A DNA stretch of 64,000 bases from Cymodocea nodosa (taxonomy: Eukaryota > Streptophyta > Magnoliopsida > Alismatales > Cymodoceaceae). Shown here in pieces: positions 1 through 12,200 of this stretch. Numbering within the stretch: the first letter of the stretch is position 1; each line of letters opens with the position of its first letter. The notes under the pieces are model-generated. The model saw only the letters and a list, made by a program, of their open reading frames with translations, did no database searches and was not told the DNA's origin. The stretch is from contig CM072339.1 of the NCBI GenBank assembly GCA_036874045.1, positions 2,301,501-2,365,500 on the forward strand, in the 5' to 3' direction. A program made the translations under genes and the position numbers.

Positions 1-1358
1 CTTCAGTCAATAATTCAAGAACTATGTCCTTTAGTTACCATAGTTGTATCCATACTTGAAGTGGATGCAATGGCAGTTGTAGTATTTAGATTGGTTACTT
101 TAAATTGCAAAAAGCGATCATAGTCTACTTGTAAGATCTTCACCATTGCTAGCTCATCTAGAGAGGAGCTATCAGGAGTCTTTGTTTGATTTGCAGAGTC
201 TATAGCCACCTTTGCTTATGTTGGCTTTCCATACTTCTTCCAACAACGTTCAAGCTTGTGATTAGTTTTACCACAATGAGTACAAGGTATTCTACATTTT
301 CATCTGGACAATTTCCTTTAGGTTGATTTTTGGCAATTAAAGCAAACAATTCTTGTTAAGGCAAAGTACACACTTTTGAGACATGAAGTATGCAGGCAAA
401 TGTAATAGATAGATCTAAAGTCAAGTCACCTCCTAGAATTTGTCCTCATACTTGAGATGTCAAATCTAATGGAAGACTTGCAAGGAAGGTAGCTACCTGC
501 AAATCATTTTTATATTGGCATAGAGTAGTAGCATCTATAGTTGTCTGTTGATGTGCTTCAAGCTCTTTAAACAAAGCTCTCATTTGTCCATAATAAGACT
601 AAATAGGCTGATCTACTCATATATCTCGTACACATGTAGAATATTTTTCTTTTGAGTATACATGTATTTTAGTGTTTCCCAAATCATCTTGGCCAAATGG
701 AGCATCATTACTCCTCATGCAATGCTTGATTCTATGTTGTTCTCTAACCATGTAACAATTGTTGAATCCTCTACAAACCAATCATCATATGTTGCATCTT
801 TAACTTTAGGTGGATCTTTGATCAGATGACCATGCTTCCATTGAGATGCAACGAAAGTGTAGAAACTCTTGGACCACATGAGGTAATTCCTTTCATTCAG
901 TCTTTCAATTGTGATTGAAGTGTGGCGCAAGATTGACTCCTTCCATGTCATCTAAAACATTCTTTAGCAGTTGAACCAAAAGCACTCAGCTCAACCAAGG
1001 TTGCAAACAAACCCTAATGCAGATTAGGAGGAAATGCATGGATTCAACAGCCAAACATCTGTAGGGAGGTGCATGATCGCACCCACGAACCCATTGTCAC
1101 CCTTGCAGTAAGCTTGGCAAGGATTCCCAACGAGCAGAAGTTTGACGTATGTGTGCTAATGTGCACATGCCAGAACACAGACAATCCACACGCATGTGGC
1201 CCAAAAGTTGGACTGCATGAACGCGAGCAGGATTGGTGAACACAATTGTTGGGCAGACGGGAGCTAGAACAGAGGATGAAGTTTTGGCTCTGTATAGCAA
1301 GTTAGAGAGAATGGACAAAGGTGGAGTTAGATTTCGGAGGATTAATGTTTTGATACCA
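1..1358 (-). mobile_element. Ty1-Copia retrotransposon remnant (gag region and primer-binding site)
   Basis: The minus strand encodes a decayed Copia-type gag. Its N-terminal part, about 951 to 715, shows the usual gag start with a LNERNYLMWSKSFYTFV-like segment, and further gag-like sequence runs to the left edge. A tRNA-Met-type primer-binding site (TGGTATCA on the minus strand) lies at 1358-1351, directly next to the LTR at 1359. The element is broken in several places and runs off the window, so pol was not seen. It is a fossil of moderate age. It lies antisense to the exon at 2944-3090. Confidence 0.75.
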
Positions 1359-1544
1359 TGTAATTACAGAACCCTAATCCTTATTAGCTTGAAAAGAGAG
1401 ATTACAGAATACACATATAGTAGGATCATATATAGATTCTTATACAGATCCTTAAATGGATCCTGACTCAAATACACTATAATACCACAAAGGGAAATCT
1501 GACACTTCTTTTGCAAATGGGAATGCAAAGTGTTGTCTAATACC
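1359..1544 (-). repeat. Putative 5' LTR of the Copia remnant
   Basis: On the minus strand this ~186-bp stretch ends in TAATTACA directly before the primer-binding site, as expected for the 3' edge of a 5' LTR. The outer edge near 1544 is approximate (minus strand TGGTATTAGA). No second LTR copy was seen, since the element leaves the window. Confidence 0.5.
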
Positions 1545-1550
1545 ATCGCA

Positions 1551-2205
1551 GATGTTGTCTTACCCCACAGTTGGGCATCCCCAATTAAGATTGACTATAT
1601 GTGGTTGAAACGTTGTCTGCTAGAATCAATCTTTTGAAAAAATAATTTAAGTTTCTATCTCCAGCGATCAGCCAGCCACAGGGTTCTTGACCTTTGTCTC
1701 TAGGTGATTTCTCAAGGCAGTTGTTAAGCTCCTACTTCATCTGATCCTGCAGATTCCAATCTAAGTCTTCCATCCCAGCATTATCCACCTCTTTTTTATC
1801 CACATTCACAATTAACTAGCTTAGCTGATTTCATGCCAATATTGCCGACTTCCCCATTCTTTCATTTTTTTTTTTTTGCGAACAATATTTAAAGCAGCTG
1901 AGTTTTGGCGCAAAGACAATGAGTGGATCCACATTCGCGAGCAAAACATGAGTCTATGATTGACAGCCTTATGTCATCCCAATCAGCCCACTGATTGACA
2001 ACACTAACAATTTCAATTCTCTAACTATATCATTAAACTCAATCATGCTGCTGGTTATCCTAGGATTTTGGAGTCGATCAGTGCCAAATCCTGTGAAATT
2101 AAAATCATCGCCCACAATAACCCATGTGGTCATGCCTACTTTTAGTTCTTGTGACCATTTGTCTTAGAGCTCCTCGACAATAAGACTACAGTGCATACTG
2201 AACCT
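1551..2205 (-). mobile_element. L1-type LINE fragment (endonuclease end and linker)
   Basis: On the minus strand, 2130 to about 1950 reads as the C-terminal part of an APE-type endonuclease: a GDDFNFTGFG segment, then ITSSMIEFNDIVRELEI, matching the conserved GDFN block and following helix of plant L1 elements. Further down, near 1700-1600, a LIAGDRNLNYFF-like segment matches the linker before the reverse transcriptase (family form: GDKNTKFFH). In-frame stops interrupt it and the reverse transcriptase is absent. The LINE abuts the Copia LTR, so one probably inserted into or beside the other. Confidence 0.6.
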
Positions 2206-2943
2206 TAACAATGTATGACTAAATTAGTGTACCACTATCTATGCACAACACAATCCCTATAATGACTTCTATCTTTGGACTTTCCTTTAAATATTTGGCA
2301 CTTATCAATTAAATGTATAAGAATTTAACCCGAACAAAATATAATTAAGGTTACATTAACTTAATTAAGCCCACTTCTTATGTCAAACATTATTATACAC
2401 TGTAGATTTCATTAATGGAGATGAAAAAACAATAGAGATTAAATAACTCAAATTTAGTACTTTCACATTTTTGACATGTTTTTTTTTGGTCTGATCTAGT
2501 TATGTTTATTTGTAATGGTATATAGTGTTTAAGTCATTGAAACATGATTTTTAAATTTGGTTCAAATTGTCCAAGTACACATATAATTCAATGTTTCATA
2601 CTAATGATAATTAACAATTTTATTCCTCAGTAGTTTTAATATCTGTTATTTTCTGTATAGTTTGATTTTTAGGATGCATTTAGAACTGCTTGTCGATCAA
2701 TAGGTTTTGTTAGCTCATTTTTCTCAAAAGTGTTAACAGGTTTTCTTCTACAAACATTTTGAAAAGTGATAAAACAGATTTTCTGAAATTTTGAACATAA
2801 AAGTTATTGACAGAAAAGCTGTAAGATATAGTTTTTCTGAAAAAGAGTTTTTTCTTTTTCATGAGAACCTGTGGTTCCAAATAAGATTTTCTGTTGGTAT
2901 GTTTTATTCAAGGTCTTGACTTTCTCCTTGCTCCCTTCTTCAG
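2206..2943. other. AT-rich non-coding stretch, probably intron
   Basis: No gene or clear repeat is seen. It ends in a pyrimidine-rich tract and CAG at 2941-2943, a good 3' splice site for the exon that follows. Confidence 0.4.
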
Positions 2944-3090
2944 CTTCCACCTGCTCCAGCTCCACCAGCATATCCCGAAGGTTATGCACCACCCCCTTCA
3001 GAAGAGAAAGAAACTGAAAAGTTCAATGAGTCAGAAGCTCCTCCTGACCCTATCCTAGATCAAGGACCATCCAAAAGGATCAAATACTGA
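2944..3090 (+). CDS. Terminal exon of an unrecognised proline-rich protein
   Basis: This 147-nt open segment starts right after a pyrimidine-rich tract and CAG, and ends in TGA at 3088-3090. It encodes 48 residues: a proline/alanine-rich start (LPPAPAPPAYPEGYAPPP), an acidic middle (SEEKETEKFNESEAPPDP) and a basic end, GPSKRIKY. The composition and a basic C-terminus suit a nuclear RNA- or DNA-associated protein, but I do not recognise the family. No upstream exon was found in 1-2940, which is filled by minus-strand Copia and LINE sequence, so the rest of the gene is outside the window or this is a stranded exon. A possible poly(A) signal (AATAAAAAA) lies near 3607. It could also be a fragment carried by a transposon. 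Confidence 0.45.
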   Translation, partial: LPPAPAPPAYPEGYAPPPSEEKETEKFNESEAPPDPILDQGPSKRIKY

Positions 3091-4549
3091 CTAAAGGGAG
3101 TCTTGTTTTCTTCCCCGGTTCTTTGCCGCATTAGTATTCTTGCCAGAGAGCATGAAGTTGCATTTATATGTGTAAGTTATTAAATTTAGTTACTTTATTA
3201 TCTTTTCTTCAATTTAATCTGCTTGGTCATTAACGATGGTGCTTGTGATTGTCGTAGTCGCAGTGTACTTTCGTAGGCCTTCTTCAATTAGGTTTTCAGC
3301 AAAGAAAATTCTGAATGACGTGGTTCGCATAAAACAGGTTAATTTCGAAGGGTTTTGTAGCTTCTCAGTATCTGAGATGTAGTTCAAAGATGTAATGCTT
3401 CATGTCTTGAATCCATTATGTACTTTGTTTTGGAAGTGGACGTGTAAATCAAACGACTCCCAAATGGAACATTCTGATGTACAGAGTAAAGGGATAGATC
3501 AACTTCATGTGAAATGTTTCAGTAAAAAATGTTGTTCGATCAATAGACCTTTGTTTGCAAAGAGAAGTTTGAACCAAGGCCTTGATTGGGTATGAACCTT
3601 TTCTGCAATAATAAAAAATTCATGTTGTTGGATGCATTGGAAGCCTAATAACAAGTGCTTTTAACCGTAGTCTTTGATATCTACGACTCACTCAATTCTA
3701 AGGTTTTGTTTGTGTATTGTCAGAAAGTGATATTAGTACTTGTTTGTATCGTTATCAGAAAAATAAAAAAATTACGTAGTTTTAAGTTTTCAATGAATAA
3801 TTTAAATATGTACTTACTCTTATATATACATTTAAATATGTAATAATGATTTATGGATAAATTGATTGATATATATATACATATATATATATATTATTTA
3901 TTAAAATTTAAAAAAAAATTATTTGCTTGTATCATGAAAGAAATGAAAAAGTCGTTGGTTAATTACATTATTCTTTTGGTTTGATCGAACATTGATTCTC
4001 ATAAGGCGATTTAGTTTGTAATCTTCCTTCTGAAAAATTACCTAGTTCGTCCAATCATTAAAAAGGAGACTCAACGCACATAATCTTAAAATTATATTTA
4101 TACTTGTGACAAATTTAGAGTCGTCGACTACCATAATCATAATAGTCGATTGTCATTGATGTTCTTTGAATGTGGGCATTCTTATGATGGTCGTTGATGT
4201 AGGAGGATCTTAGGACACGTGTGCAACGGGGAAGATACCGATGCAACAAAGAAGATGCCGACAACGTTGAACAACATGGGTGAAGTCGTACCGGAGCATG
4301 GGTAATATTGTAAACAACACAACAGAAGAGGAGAATGCAAGTGTGATTTTGTGCAATGGATGATGGAGACAAGGGTGGGTGGTTTCGTGCAATCGAAGAT
4401 GTGATGGATTTTTGTGTTCTATGTGGGTTTTCAAAAATAAGGGTTGTAAGGATTTTCCAAAAGACTGAGACCTAACTTTTAGGCAAGGATGGATTCGAAA
4501 GTCAAGAATTTTTTTTAAATCTTTTTTTTTTTGAATTTCTTAATGACAT
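3091..4549. other. 3' flank and AT-rich spacer
   Basis: The first ~520 bases are probably the 3' UTR of the exon at 2944-3090. After that the sequence is AT-rich with TA dinucleotide runs near 3870-3895. No gene is supported. Confidence 0.4.
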
Positions 4550-5205
4550 AGATCTTCACTAAGAGTGTTTATATATTAAAAAATGGTGAAAAGAAAATAA
4601 TAAAATATTATAAAAAATAATAGAAAAGTAAATAATAAAAATTAACAGAAAATCAGTAAAAAAATCAAATTATTTATATACAAAATAAAAAATGATAGAA
4701 TTTGAAATACATTTGTTTATACATAGAACAAAAAATCATAAAATATTTATATTTATTCATAAAATAAAAATATTAAAATTAATAAATTAAATATCTTTTA
4801 TATTTATCTATAAGATAAAGAACAACAAAATTTATTATAGATAATATAAGATAGAGTTATTTATGATAATTGTTATAACATAAAATATATTTCATATATC
4901 TCTCGTAATATCAATTCTTATCTATTAAAGATATAAATAATTTCTATATCAAAATTACATATTATTAATATACTTTATGATAATTTATATTTTCTTTTTT
5001 TTTCTTTTTTCATCAGTTTTAGATATTAGAATATCAAAAAATGAAAAAAAAAATTCTTATATATCGAGAAAAAATAATGAAAAATCATTTGATACACAAA
5101 TATTCAGAAAATTACAAAAAAAAAATTAACTATTTTTCTTTTTGATATTTTTCATCATTTTTAAATACACAAATTTCTTAAAGATACCAAACATAGACCT
5201 TAAAA
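4550..5205. mobile_element. Non-autonomous PIF/Harbinger-like element (MITE candidate)
   Basis: An AT-rich ~650-bp block whose right end reads, on the minus strand, TTAAGGTCTATGTTTGGTAT, like Tourist/Harbinger termini. Inside, AATGATAGAA-type motifs recur about 43 bases apart near 4691 and 4734, as in the Harbinger element at 33.7-36.8 kb. The left terminus, near 4557, is weak and the inverted repeat is imperfect, so the borders are approximate. Confidence 0.35.
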
Positions 5206-6057
5206 GCATTGGTTATAATTCATTTACACGTATAAATCATATCTTACCAACTTCAAGTGGTGGTAGCTAGTCACCATTGTTTGATTTCACGTTCCCATAA
5301 ACTCTGGTGATTAATAGTCTCATCAATTGGGAAAAAATAGCCTAAACCACGTCTAAAAGAAAATATACCGCTCATTTAAGAACAATCACGCACATCGGTG
5401 CACCACAAGACCAGAGGGGAAATGTACCAATAGCTGCATTGACTTAGTTCATGAGGAATAACAACGCTTGTAACGTTTATTAGAATTCCAATTTTAACGA
5501 AAAAGAATTTACCGTCGTCATAAAAAAAAAAAATTTCAGTGAATTTGAACACGATTGGACACGGTATATTTTTATAATGGTAAAAAAAAATTATTACATT
5601 GTTACAGTGAATTCGTACTCGCGATTCAATTTATTACCTCAGTGTTAAAAGAAATTATAACCAATTCTTTCCATGTTCAATAAAATTTCTATCTTACGTT
5701 AGCAAACACAATACAGGATGATTGTTAACTGTTCTCATTTTAAGAAAAAATTGATAACACCGCTGCCGAAGAAAAAAGCTATTAAATAATACTAAGCCAG
5801 TAGCTTACATTATCGTTAGCGTTTGTTTGGTGGCAAAGTAAAAATCTTAGGAGAAAGAAAAATGAAAGATTTTTTTTATAATATTTTCTAATTTAATATA
5901 TTTTCGATGAACATCCGTTTATCCACTTATCGACGGCCAGAATTATCTCCGAGCAGAATCACATTCCGACACTACCCTCTACTCTATCTACCCTAGACTC
6001 TCCCCACATTCCGTAAATGATATCCCAATCATAGACATTTTGGTCATTCAGCACAAG
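5206..6057. other. Upstream spacer of the RGGA-like gene
   Basis: AT-rich sequence with short A and T runs. No gene is seen. The last ~150 bases are more GC-balanced and are likely the proximal promoter. Confidence 0.4.
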
Positions 6058-6090
6058 TTTATATATTGGGACGCGTGATCTCTAGGGTTC
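6058..6090 (+). promoter_or_regulatory. Core promoter of the RGGA-like gene: TATA box and telo-box-like motif
   Basis: TTTATATATT at 6058-6067 is a good TATA box about 200 bases before the ATG. CTAGGGTT at 6082-6089 is the reverse of a telo-box core (AACCCTAG), common just downstream of the start site in plant translation-related genes. Confidence 0.5.
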
Positions 6091-6269
6091 TTCCATTGTC
6101 CCTTTGTTTCTCACTCTACCTCTCATCGGATACCTGTTACTCCTTGCTTCCGCCGCCAACCAAAACTCGTCGATTCAATTCCATGGCGATGCGTAGTGTT
6201 GGTGGAACAAATCTGTGATGATCTTTGTTTCTTGGTGGAAAAGCTTTAGGTGATTTCGGTCGGTCCACC

Positions 6270-9200
6270 ATGGCGTCTTCGAATCCTTTCGATTTGCTCG
6301 GGGATGACGATAACGGCGACCCTTCCCAGTTCATCGCTGCTCAGCAGCAGAAGCTGGCCAGCAAGAAGCAACAACAGCAGAAACCGAGTGGTGCCCAACC
6401 GTCCGCGAAGCTCCCTACCAAGCCACTTCCTCCGGCCCAAGCTGGTCTGTTGGATAAACGATTGTTCCATTTAGTTGGTTTTATGGTATTTGTGGTGCCG
6501 GGTACTTTTCAGATTATTGACAATGTATCGCATAGAATTGAAGAAGCAGTAGTAGTTCTTGGTAAAAGGTTGAATTTTTAGGCCTTCTTGATTTGGTTGT
6601 TTGTCGTCTTTTACAGTGAAGGAGGCCAAGAGCAATGTAGCAGCGGCACGAGGTGGTGGTGGACAAGGTCCAAGAAGAGGTGGGCGTGGAGGAGGTTATG
6701 GACAATACAGGGATTCGGAAAAGGATAGTTCTGGTGGTTATGGTTATGGGTCTGGTGGTCGTGCTGGAGAGGAAGATGCTGGGAAAGGGTCGGAGAGAGA
6801 TCGTATTTCCTATGGAAGGTCAAGGCAAGCTTACCGTGGTGGTGGATGGCGTGGTGGCGATGCCAATGGTGAAAGTGCAGAACACCCTCCCAGGAGGATG
6901 TTTGAGCGACATAGTGGCACCGGAAGAGGAAATGAGATCAAACGTGAGGGTTCTGGAAGGGGTAATTGGGGCAATCAGACAGATTATGTGATTGCCCAGT
7001 TGAGTTTCATTATTATTTTCTTTGGTTTGTTTTTTCCCTCTTGATTCTATGTTTCCACTTAAACATTTTGACGTCATTCTCTTTTATAGGGTGACTGAAG
7101 AAGTTGTGAATACAGAAGATAAAGTTTTTAGTGAGGAGAAGCAACCAGTGCAGGATGTTTCTGCCACCGAGATCAAAGAAGGTGCTGAAAATGTTACTGA
7201 GGAAAAAGAAGACAAGGTATGATAAAAAATTTCTTTGCTGGGGATGGATATTCTGAAATTTTATTTTGATTACCGTTCTATTGATTTTTGAATCTGCAAC
7301 TATGGTGGCAGCTTCTCCAAACTCTTATGTTTGTTGTATACTTGTTTTATGTTTCATGTTGTTTACGATCTGTAATTTGCACTTGTTAAATGTGTGTATT
7401 GATTATTTGTATGTTAGTGATTATCAGACAGGATCTCATGTTGTTTAGTGGATTGAGGCATTGATATTTTCACCATATGTTGCTGTTATTTTCACGAATG
7501 TTTGACAGTTTCTGTTTTATAGCTTTTGTTTGAATCTGGATTCTTTTGAAGTTGGAAATTACAAAGTTCCAGTTTTATTATAAGGTATACCCTTTGTAAT
7601 GCTTGTAACATAGAGTCCTTTTTTCATGCATGTTCTCTAACTTGATGATATTCCTTATTGAGCTTGGTGTAGCAATAATGCACAAAGGTAACCTTTGCTC
7701 TTGAAACAAGGGTGTGTTAGAATCATGGCCTTACTAGAGAAGAGTGAATAGGTAAAAATTTAGATACAATCAAACTAATTACATAAAGTGCAATAATAAT
7801 TAAGAATTTAAAAATGAAGATTGCTATAATTTTCTGTCCTACAAGAAGAGATGACAAACAATGCAATTAGGTGTAAGAATTTTATAGTGATTCATGTAAT
7901 TGGGTTACATCCACTTCTCAAATGTCACACTTGACTCCTTAAAGTAATCTAGTGTTATTATGGTTGATGACTTGTAGCCTTACACTTACTCTTTCTTGGC
8001 AATTCCCACACCAACCCTACCTCCACAATCTAGAAAACCTCCTCATAATCTAAGGAGCACTTAAGCTTGATTGCAATCTTAGAATTACACTTTGAAGCTC
8101 ATTCTCACAAGTGTGCTTCAATGCCTTGAATGAATGAGAGTGGTGCACGACAATTAATGAACTTTGTTGGGATGAAAATGATTCCATGAGAGGGAGAGAA
8201 GTGAAATTCAACACTCTATCAATCGAGGTTTTTATGATGCTTGCCTAGGCACTATTACATGGATCTATTAAGATTCATTTTCCTAAGACCCATACAAACT
8301 TAGATATAAAAGTTGGAACACATCTAAAAAACCCTAAATCTCTTTCCTCTCCTCCACCCCCTCCCTCTCCCACCAAGTGAGGACTTCATATTTTCTAGCA
8401 AGCTTGATGGTGATGATGGTGTCTTTGACTACAACTTCATCATCTATCCTAGAGGTTGCCTTGACACTTCTTGCTCCCATGAGGTTTTTATTGGTTTAAT
8501 GGCTCTCCAATGAACTTGAGGTTTTTGTTTGTCATTTGTGGCTTGTAGATTTTTATGTGAACTTACAAGATAAAGGGGATTATTTTGATTGTTACGTGAA
8601 AGGCTATTGATTTCAATTTAATAAAGAGATTGTGTAATTTGGTAGGGGTCCCCTATCATGGTTGGGGCATAATAGGATCCCTTTTAGCTATCGGATGGTC
8701 AAAGCAAGAAATTAACAAGGTTATTGGAATAGACCCCAGGAGTGTAAAAAGATTAAATGAGGTAGGCCTATTGAACCCTACAGCCAGGTTGGTTGTTGAA
8801 ATTTTGACACATAATTTCATTCAAAAGAAAGGGCATCAAGATGAGCTCAATGAGATGGTCTACAAAGCTACTTATGTTGTGATCATAAAAATGAAGGTCA
8901 ACTGGGCCAAGTTATCTTTCATCACATGAAGATTATTAAGACCAAGTTGTTCTATGGTGACATAATTACTAAGATAATGTAGTGCATGTTGATAGAGATA
9001 AATACTAGACCAGAGGAAGATATCAACTAGAAGTCTCTTTCAATATAAGATTTTAAAAAGTTGCAATGTGGAAAGGCAACTAAGAGGGATCCCATGGAGG
9101 TGGATGAAGCTCCTCCAACAAGTGGTCAACCTTCACCCTCAAGTAGGCAGTCTAATGTAGCAGATGGTTCAATTTTGAGGGCTTTAGAATTGTTTCATAA

Positions 9201-12200
9201 TGAGCTTGGAGAGTTTTCTTACCATATGCATAAAAGGTTTGAATAGCTCCAACATAACTATCATAGGTTGGAGAATGCCTTTTATGAGAGATTCCATAGT
9301 TTGCAATATCATGTTGATGCCAATCAAGGGTACCTACAAAGAAAGTTGATAGACATAACCAACCAACTAGATGACTTCTTGAGCATGTTAGGTGATAAAT
9401 GCAACACTACCAGCATAGACCTAGAACAAAATGACAATGAAAGTGATAATTAGAGTTATAAAACCTTTTAAATTCAGTTTGTATGCTTGAGTGTTGTTAG
9501 ATGGGTGTGCTCTCTATTTGAATGTTATTGTTTTGAGAACATTTTTTTTATATTTATTGAAGTAGTATCATTTTCTTTTCATAGGTCATGTTTCTCTTGT
9601 TTTTGGTTCATAGTAGAAACGTGGAAGAAAGATATTTCCATTTTGTTTTCCTTTGTTTTTACATGTGTTGGGAATGTTTGAAAAGTGGTCATTAAGAGGT
9701 GATCTATTAGAATAGTAGTGATTAGTATGTTGGTTAAGGCAATGGTTAATCATTTTGGGGGAAAACAAGGAAGCCCAATGGCAAGTCAAGCCCACCCATC
9801 ATGCATCAGTGTTGCAGCCATTAAGCAGACAACATGTCTGGTTGGGCGACCATTCTAAAGGTTGAGACTTTGTTGTGTGGACCACTAAAACTAGGAGTTG
9901 ATTCTTTTAAAATGCTTTCAACAAATGTAATGCTCTAAAAGATTTTCAAGATGTATAGTAATTCTCTTGAATTAATTATGAATTGTTCTCTCTTGCCTTA
10001 CCCTCCTTTTCAAGTTGATGGCTCATAAAATTTCACTATATTCTATCTTCTTTTTTGAGTTGATGATTTGCAAAATCTTGCCCTATCTCTTTCCAAGTTG
10101 GTGGCTTGCAAACTCTTTCTAATTATCTCTCTTTTTGAGTTGACTGTTTGAAAAATCTTACCATTTTCTATCCTCCTTTTTAAGTTGGTGGCTCATAAAA
10201 TTTCACCCTACCTTTTTTTGAGTTGATGGCTTACAAACTCTCACCAAATATCTTTCTTTCTGAGTTGGCAGCTCATAAATTGTTGTCTTACCCTCCTTTT
10301 CAAATTAATGGCTTACAAGATCTCGTCTTTTTTTATCTTTTTTTTTCAAGTTAGTGGCTCACAAAATCTTACCTTATCACTTCTCAAGTTGATAGCTCAG
10401 AAACTCTTGTCATTTCTGTAGGAAAACTTACATTTGTCTCCAGCAGAGATAATTGTTGAGCTTCCCACTTTGTTTGTTCCCTAGTAGGGGGTTAGTTTGG
10501 TTCTTTACACTTTCAAATTCAAATTTTTATTTAATTAGTTCTTTACTTTTCTCAATTTAATTTTATATTTTTTTCTCCAAAAAGGCTATCAGTTGTGTCT
10601 TTCTTAGAATACTTTCATGGAAGTGCGGCTCTTGCTAAAATAAATAGACTTTGAGTCAAATCCGTGGCATCTTTTACCTTGGACATCAATTTCTGTGCCT
10701 ATAGTATTTAACCTCGTTTAAGAAAGGGCATACTGTAGACAATTTAGGAAGGTCTTCAGATGCACTGACCAAATGTCATCTATCTCCACCATCCATTTTT
10801 TTTTTCCTTGGTTGTGTTCTTTAAGTCTTTAATTTCCTCATTAAGAAGTGTGGAGGAATGAAAAAATTCTAGGAAGTGATCCAGAGACTTTGGAGTTTCA
10901 GGATCTTAGTCTTCTAAGGCAAAGACTTGGATTTCTTTTCAGAATTTTCGGATTTTCTTTTAGGATGCCACCACAGTTCCATCCAGTTGCAAGTTCCAAA
11001 ATCTCTAGACTCTTTTGAAGTAAAGATCCAAGATATTTTCCAGAATTTTTGGGATTCCTGTTGGGATGCCACTGCAATTTTGTTGGGTGGTAGGTTCCAG
11101 AATCTCCAAACTTTTTCCCAATCTTCTGAAGCAGAGATCCAAGTTATTTTCTGAAATTTCTGGAATTCCTTTTGAGACGCTACAACAATTCTGACGGCAA
11201 CAGGTTCTAGAGTCTCTCAACTTTTTTCCAATCTTCAGAAGCAGAGATCCGAGTTATCTTCTGGAATTTCTGTGCTTTCCTTTGGGATGCCACTACAATT
11301 TTTTTGGGCAGTAGACTCTGAAATCTCTGGAATTTTTCTAAGGAACTTTGAAGTGAAGATCCAAGTTATTTTTCAAAATTTTCAGACTTCCCTCTAAGAT
11401 GTCATCACAGTTCTGCCAGATGTCAGGTTTTAGAATTTCCAAACTTATCCTTGGTCTTCCAAGGCAAAGATTTGATCTTTTTTCTAGGTAGCCATCTTTT
11501 GCTTGCCAAAAGGCATTCTCAAGATTGTTTCATTCCTGAATTTCGTGGCACTAATCCATGTTTCCTTCCAAATTTTTTGAAGTTGGATCTCTAGAGTAGC
11601 CCCTTGTTGGTTTGCACCAATGGGGTTGTGACACATTTCTTTGGTGGGTACTTTTGTGCCTTTTCTATTCATTTTAATGTGCCACGTCATCCATGTCAGT
11701 TCCATGCGGCAAAGTCAAGTTATATAACTGATTTAGCAATTATCCACATCATTGATTGTAACTACCTAACTTGCATCCAATTGAACCAACTGGGTGCTGC
11801 CGCATGCACTTCAACCAACAATTTAGTGAGTCAACTCTCCCATCCGTGTAACCCTATAAAAAGGGGGTTGTGTGACTGTGTCCAGACCTTTTGGGCAGCA
11901 TTGTACTTTGGAGGGGGCTTTTTTTCCAACACTCGATCTTTTTGCACTTGTGCTTCCAATGCAATCAGGAGGTGGTTGACTTCTCGACTCTTGAAGATTT
12001 CGTTAGCTATTGTACCTGCAATCCTTGCAGGCTTGCTGGGCATTGGTTATTGCAATACTCTTCGTCAGTCAGCCAATTTTTTCATCTACAGACAAGTAAG
12101 ACACCTGACACTGTGCACTGCAATCTTTGTCTGAATAATCAATTTCAGTTTATCTTCCTTTGACCAGTGCATCTGAAGGCACATTTCCTTGAAATCAGAG

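Noticed and set aside
6246-7077. Minus-strand open frames across the RGGA exons
   Set aside because: They mirror the GC-rich, repeat-coding exons of the real gene and show no family resemblance.
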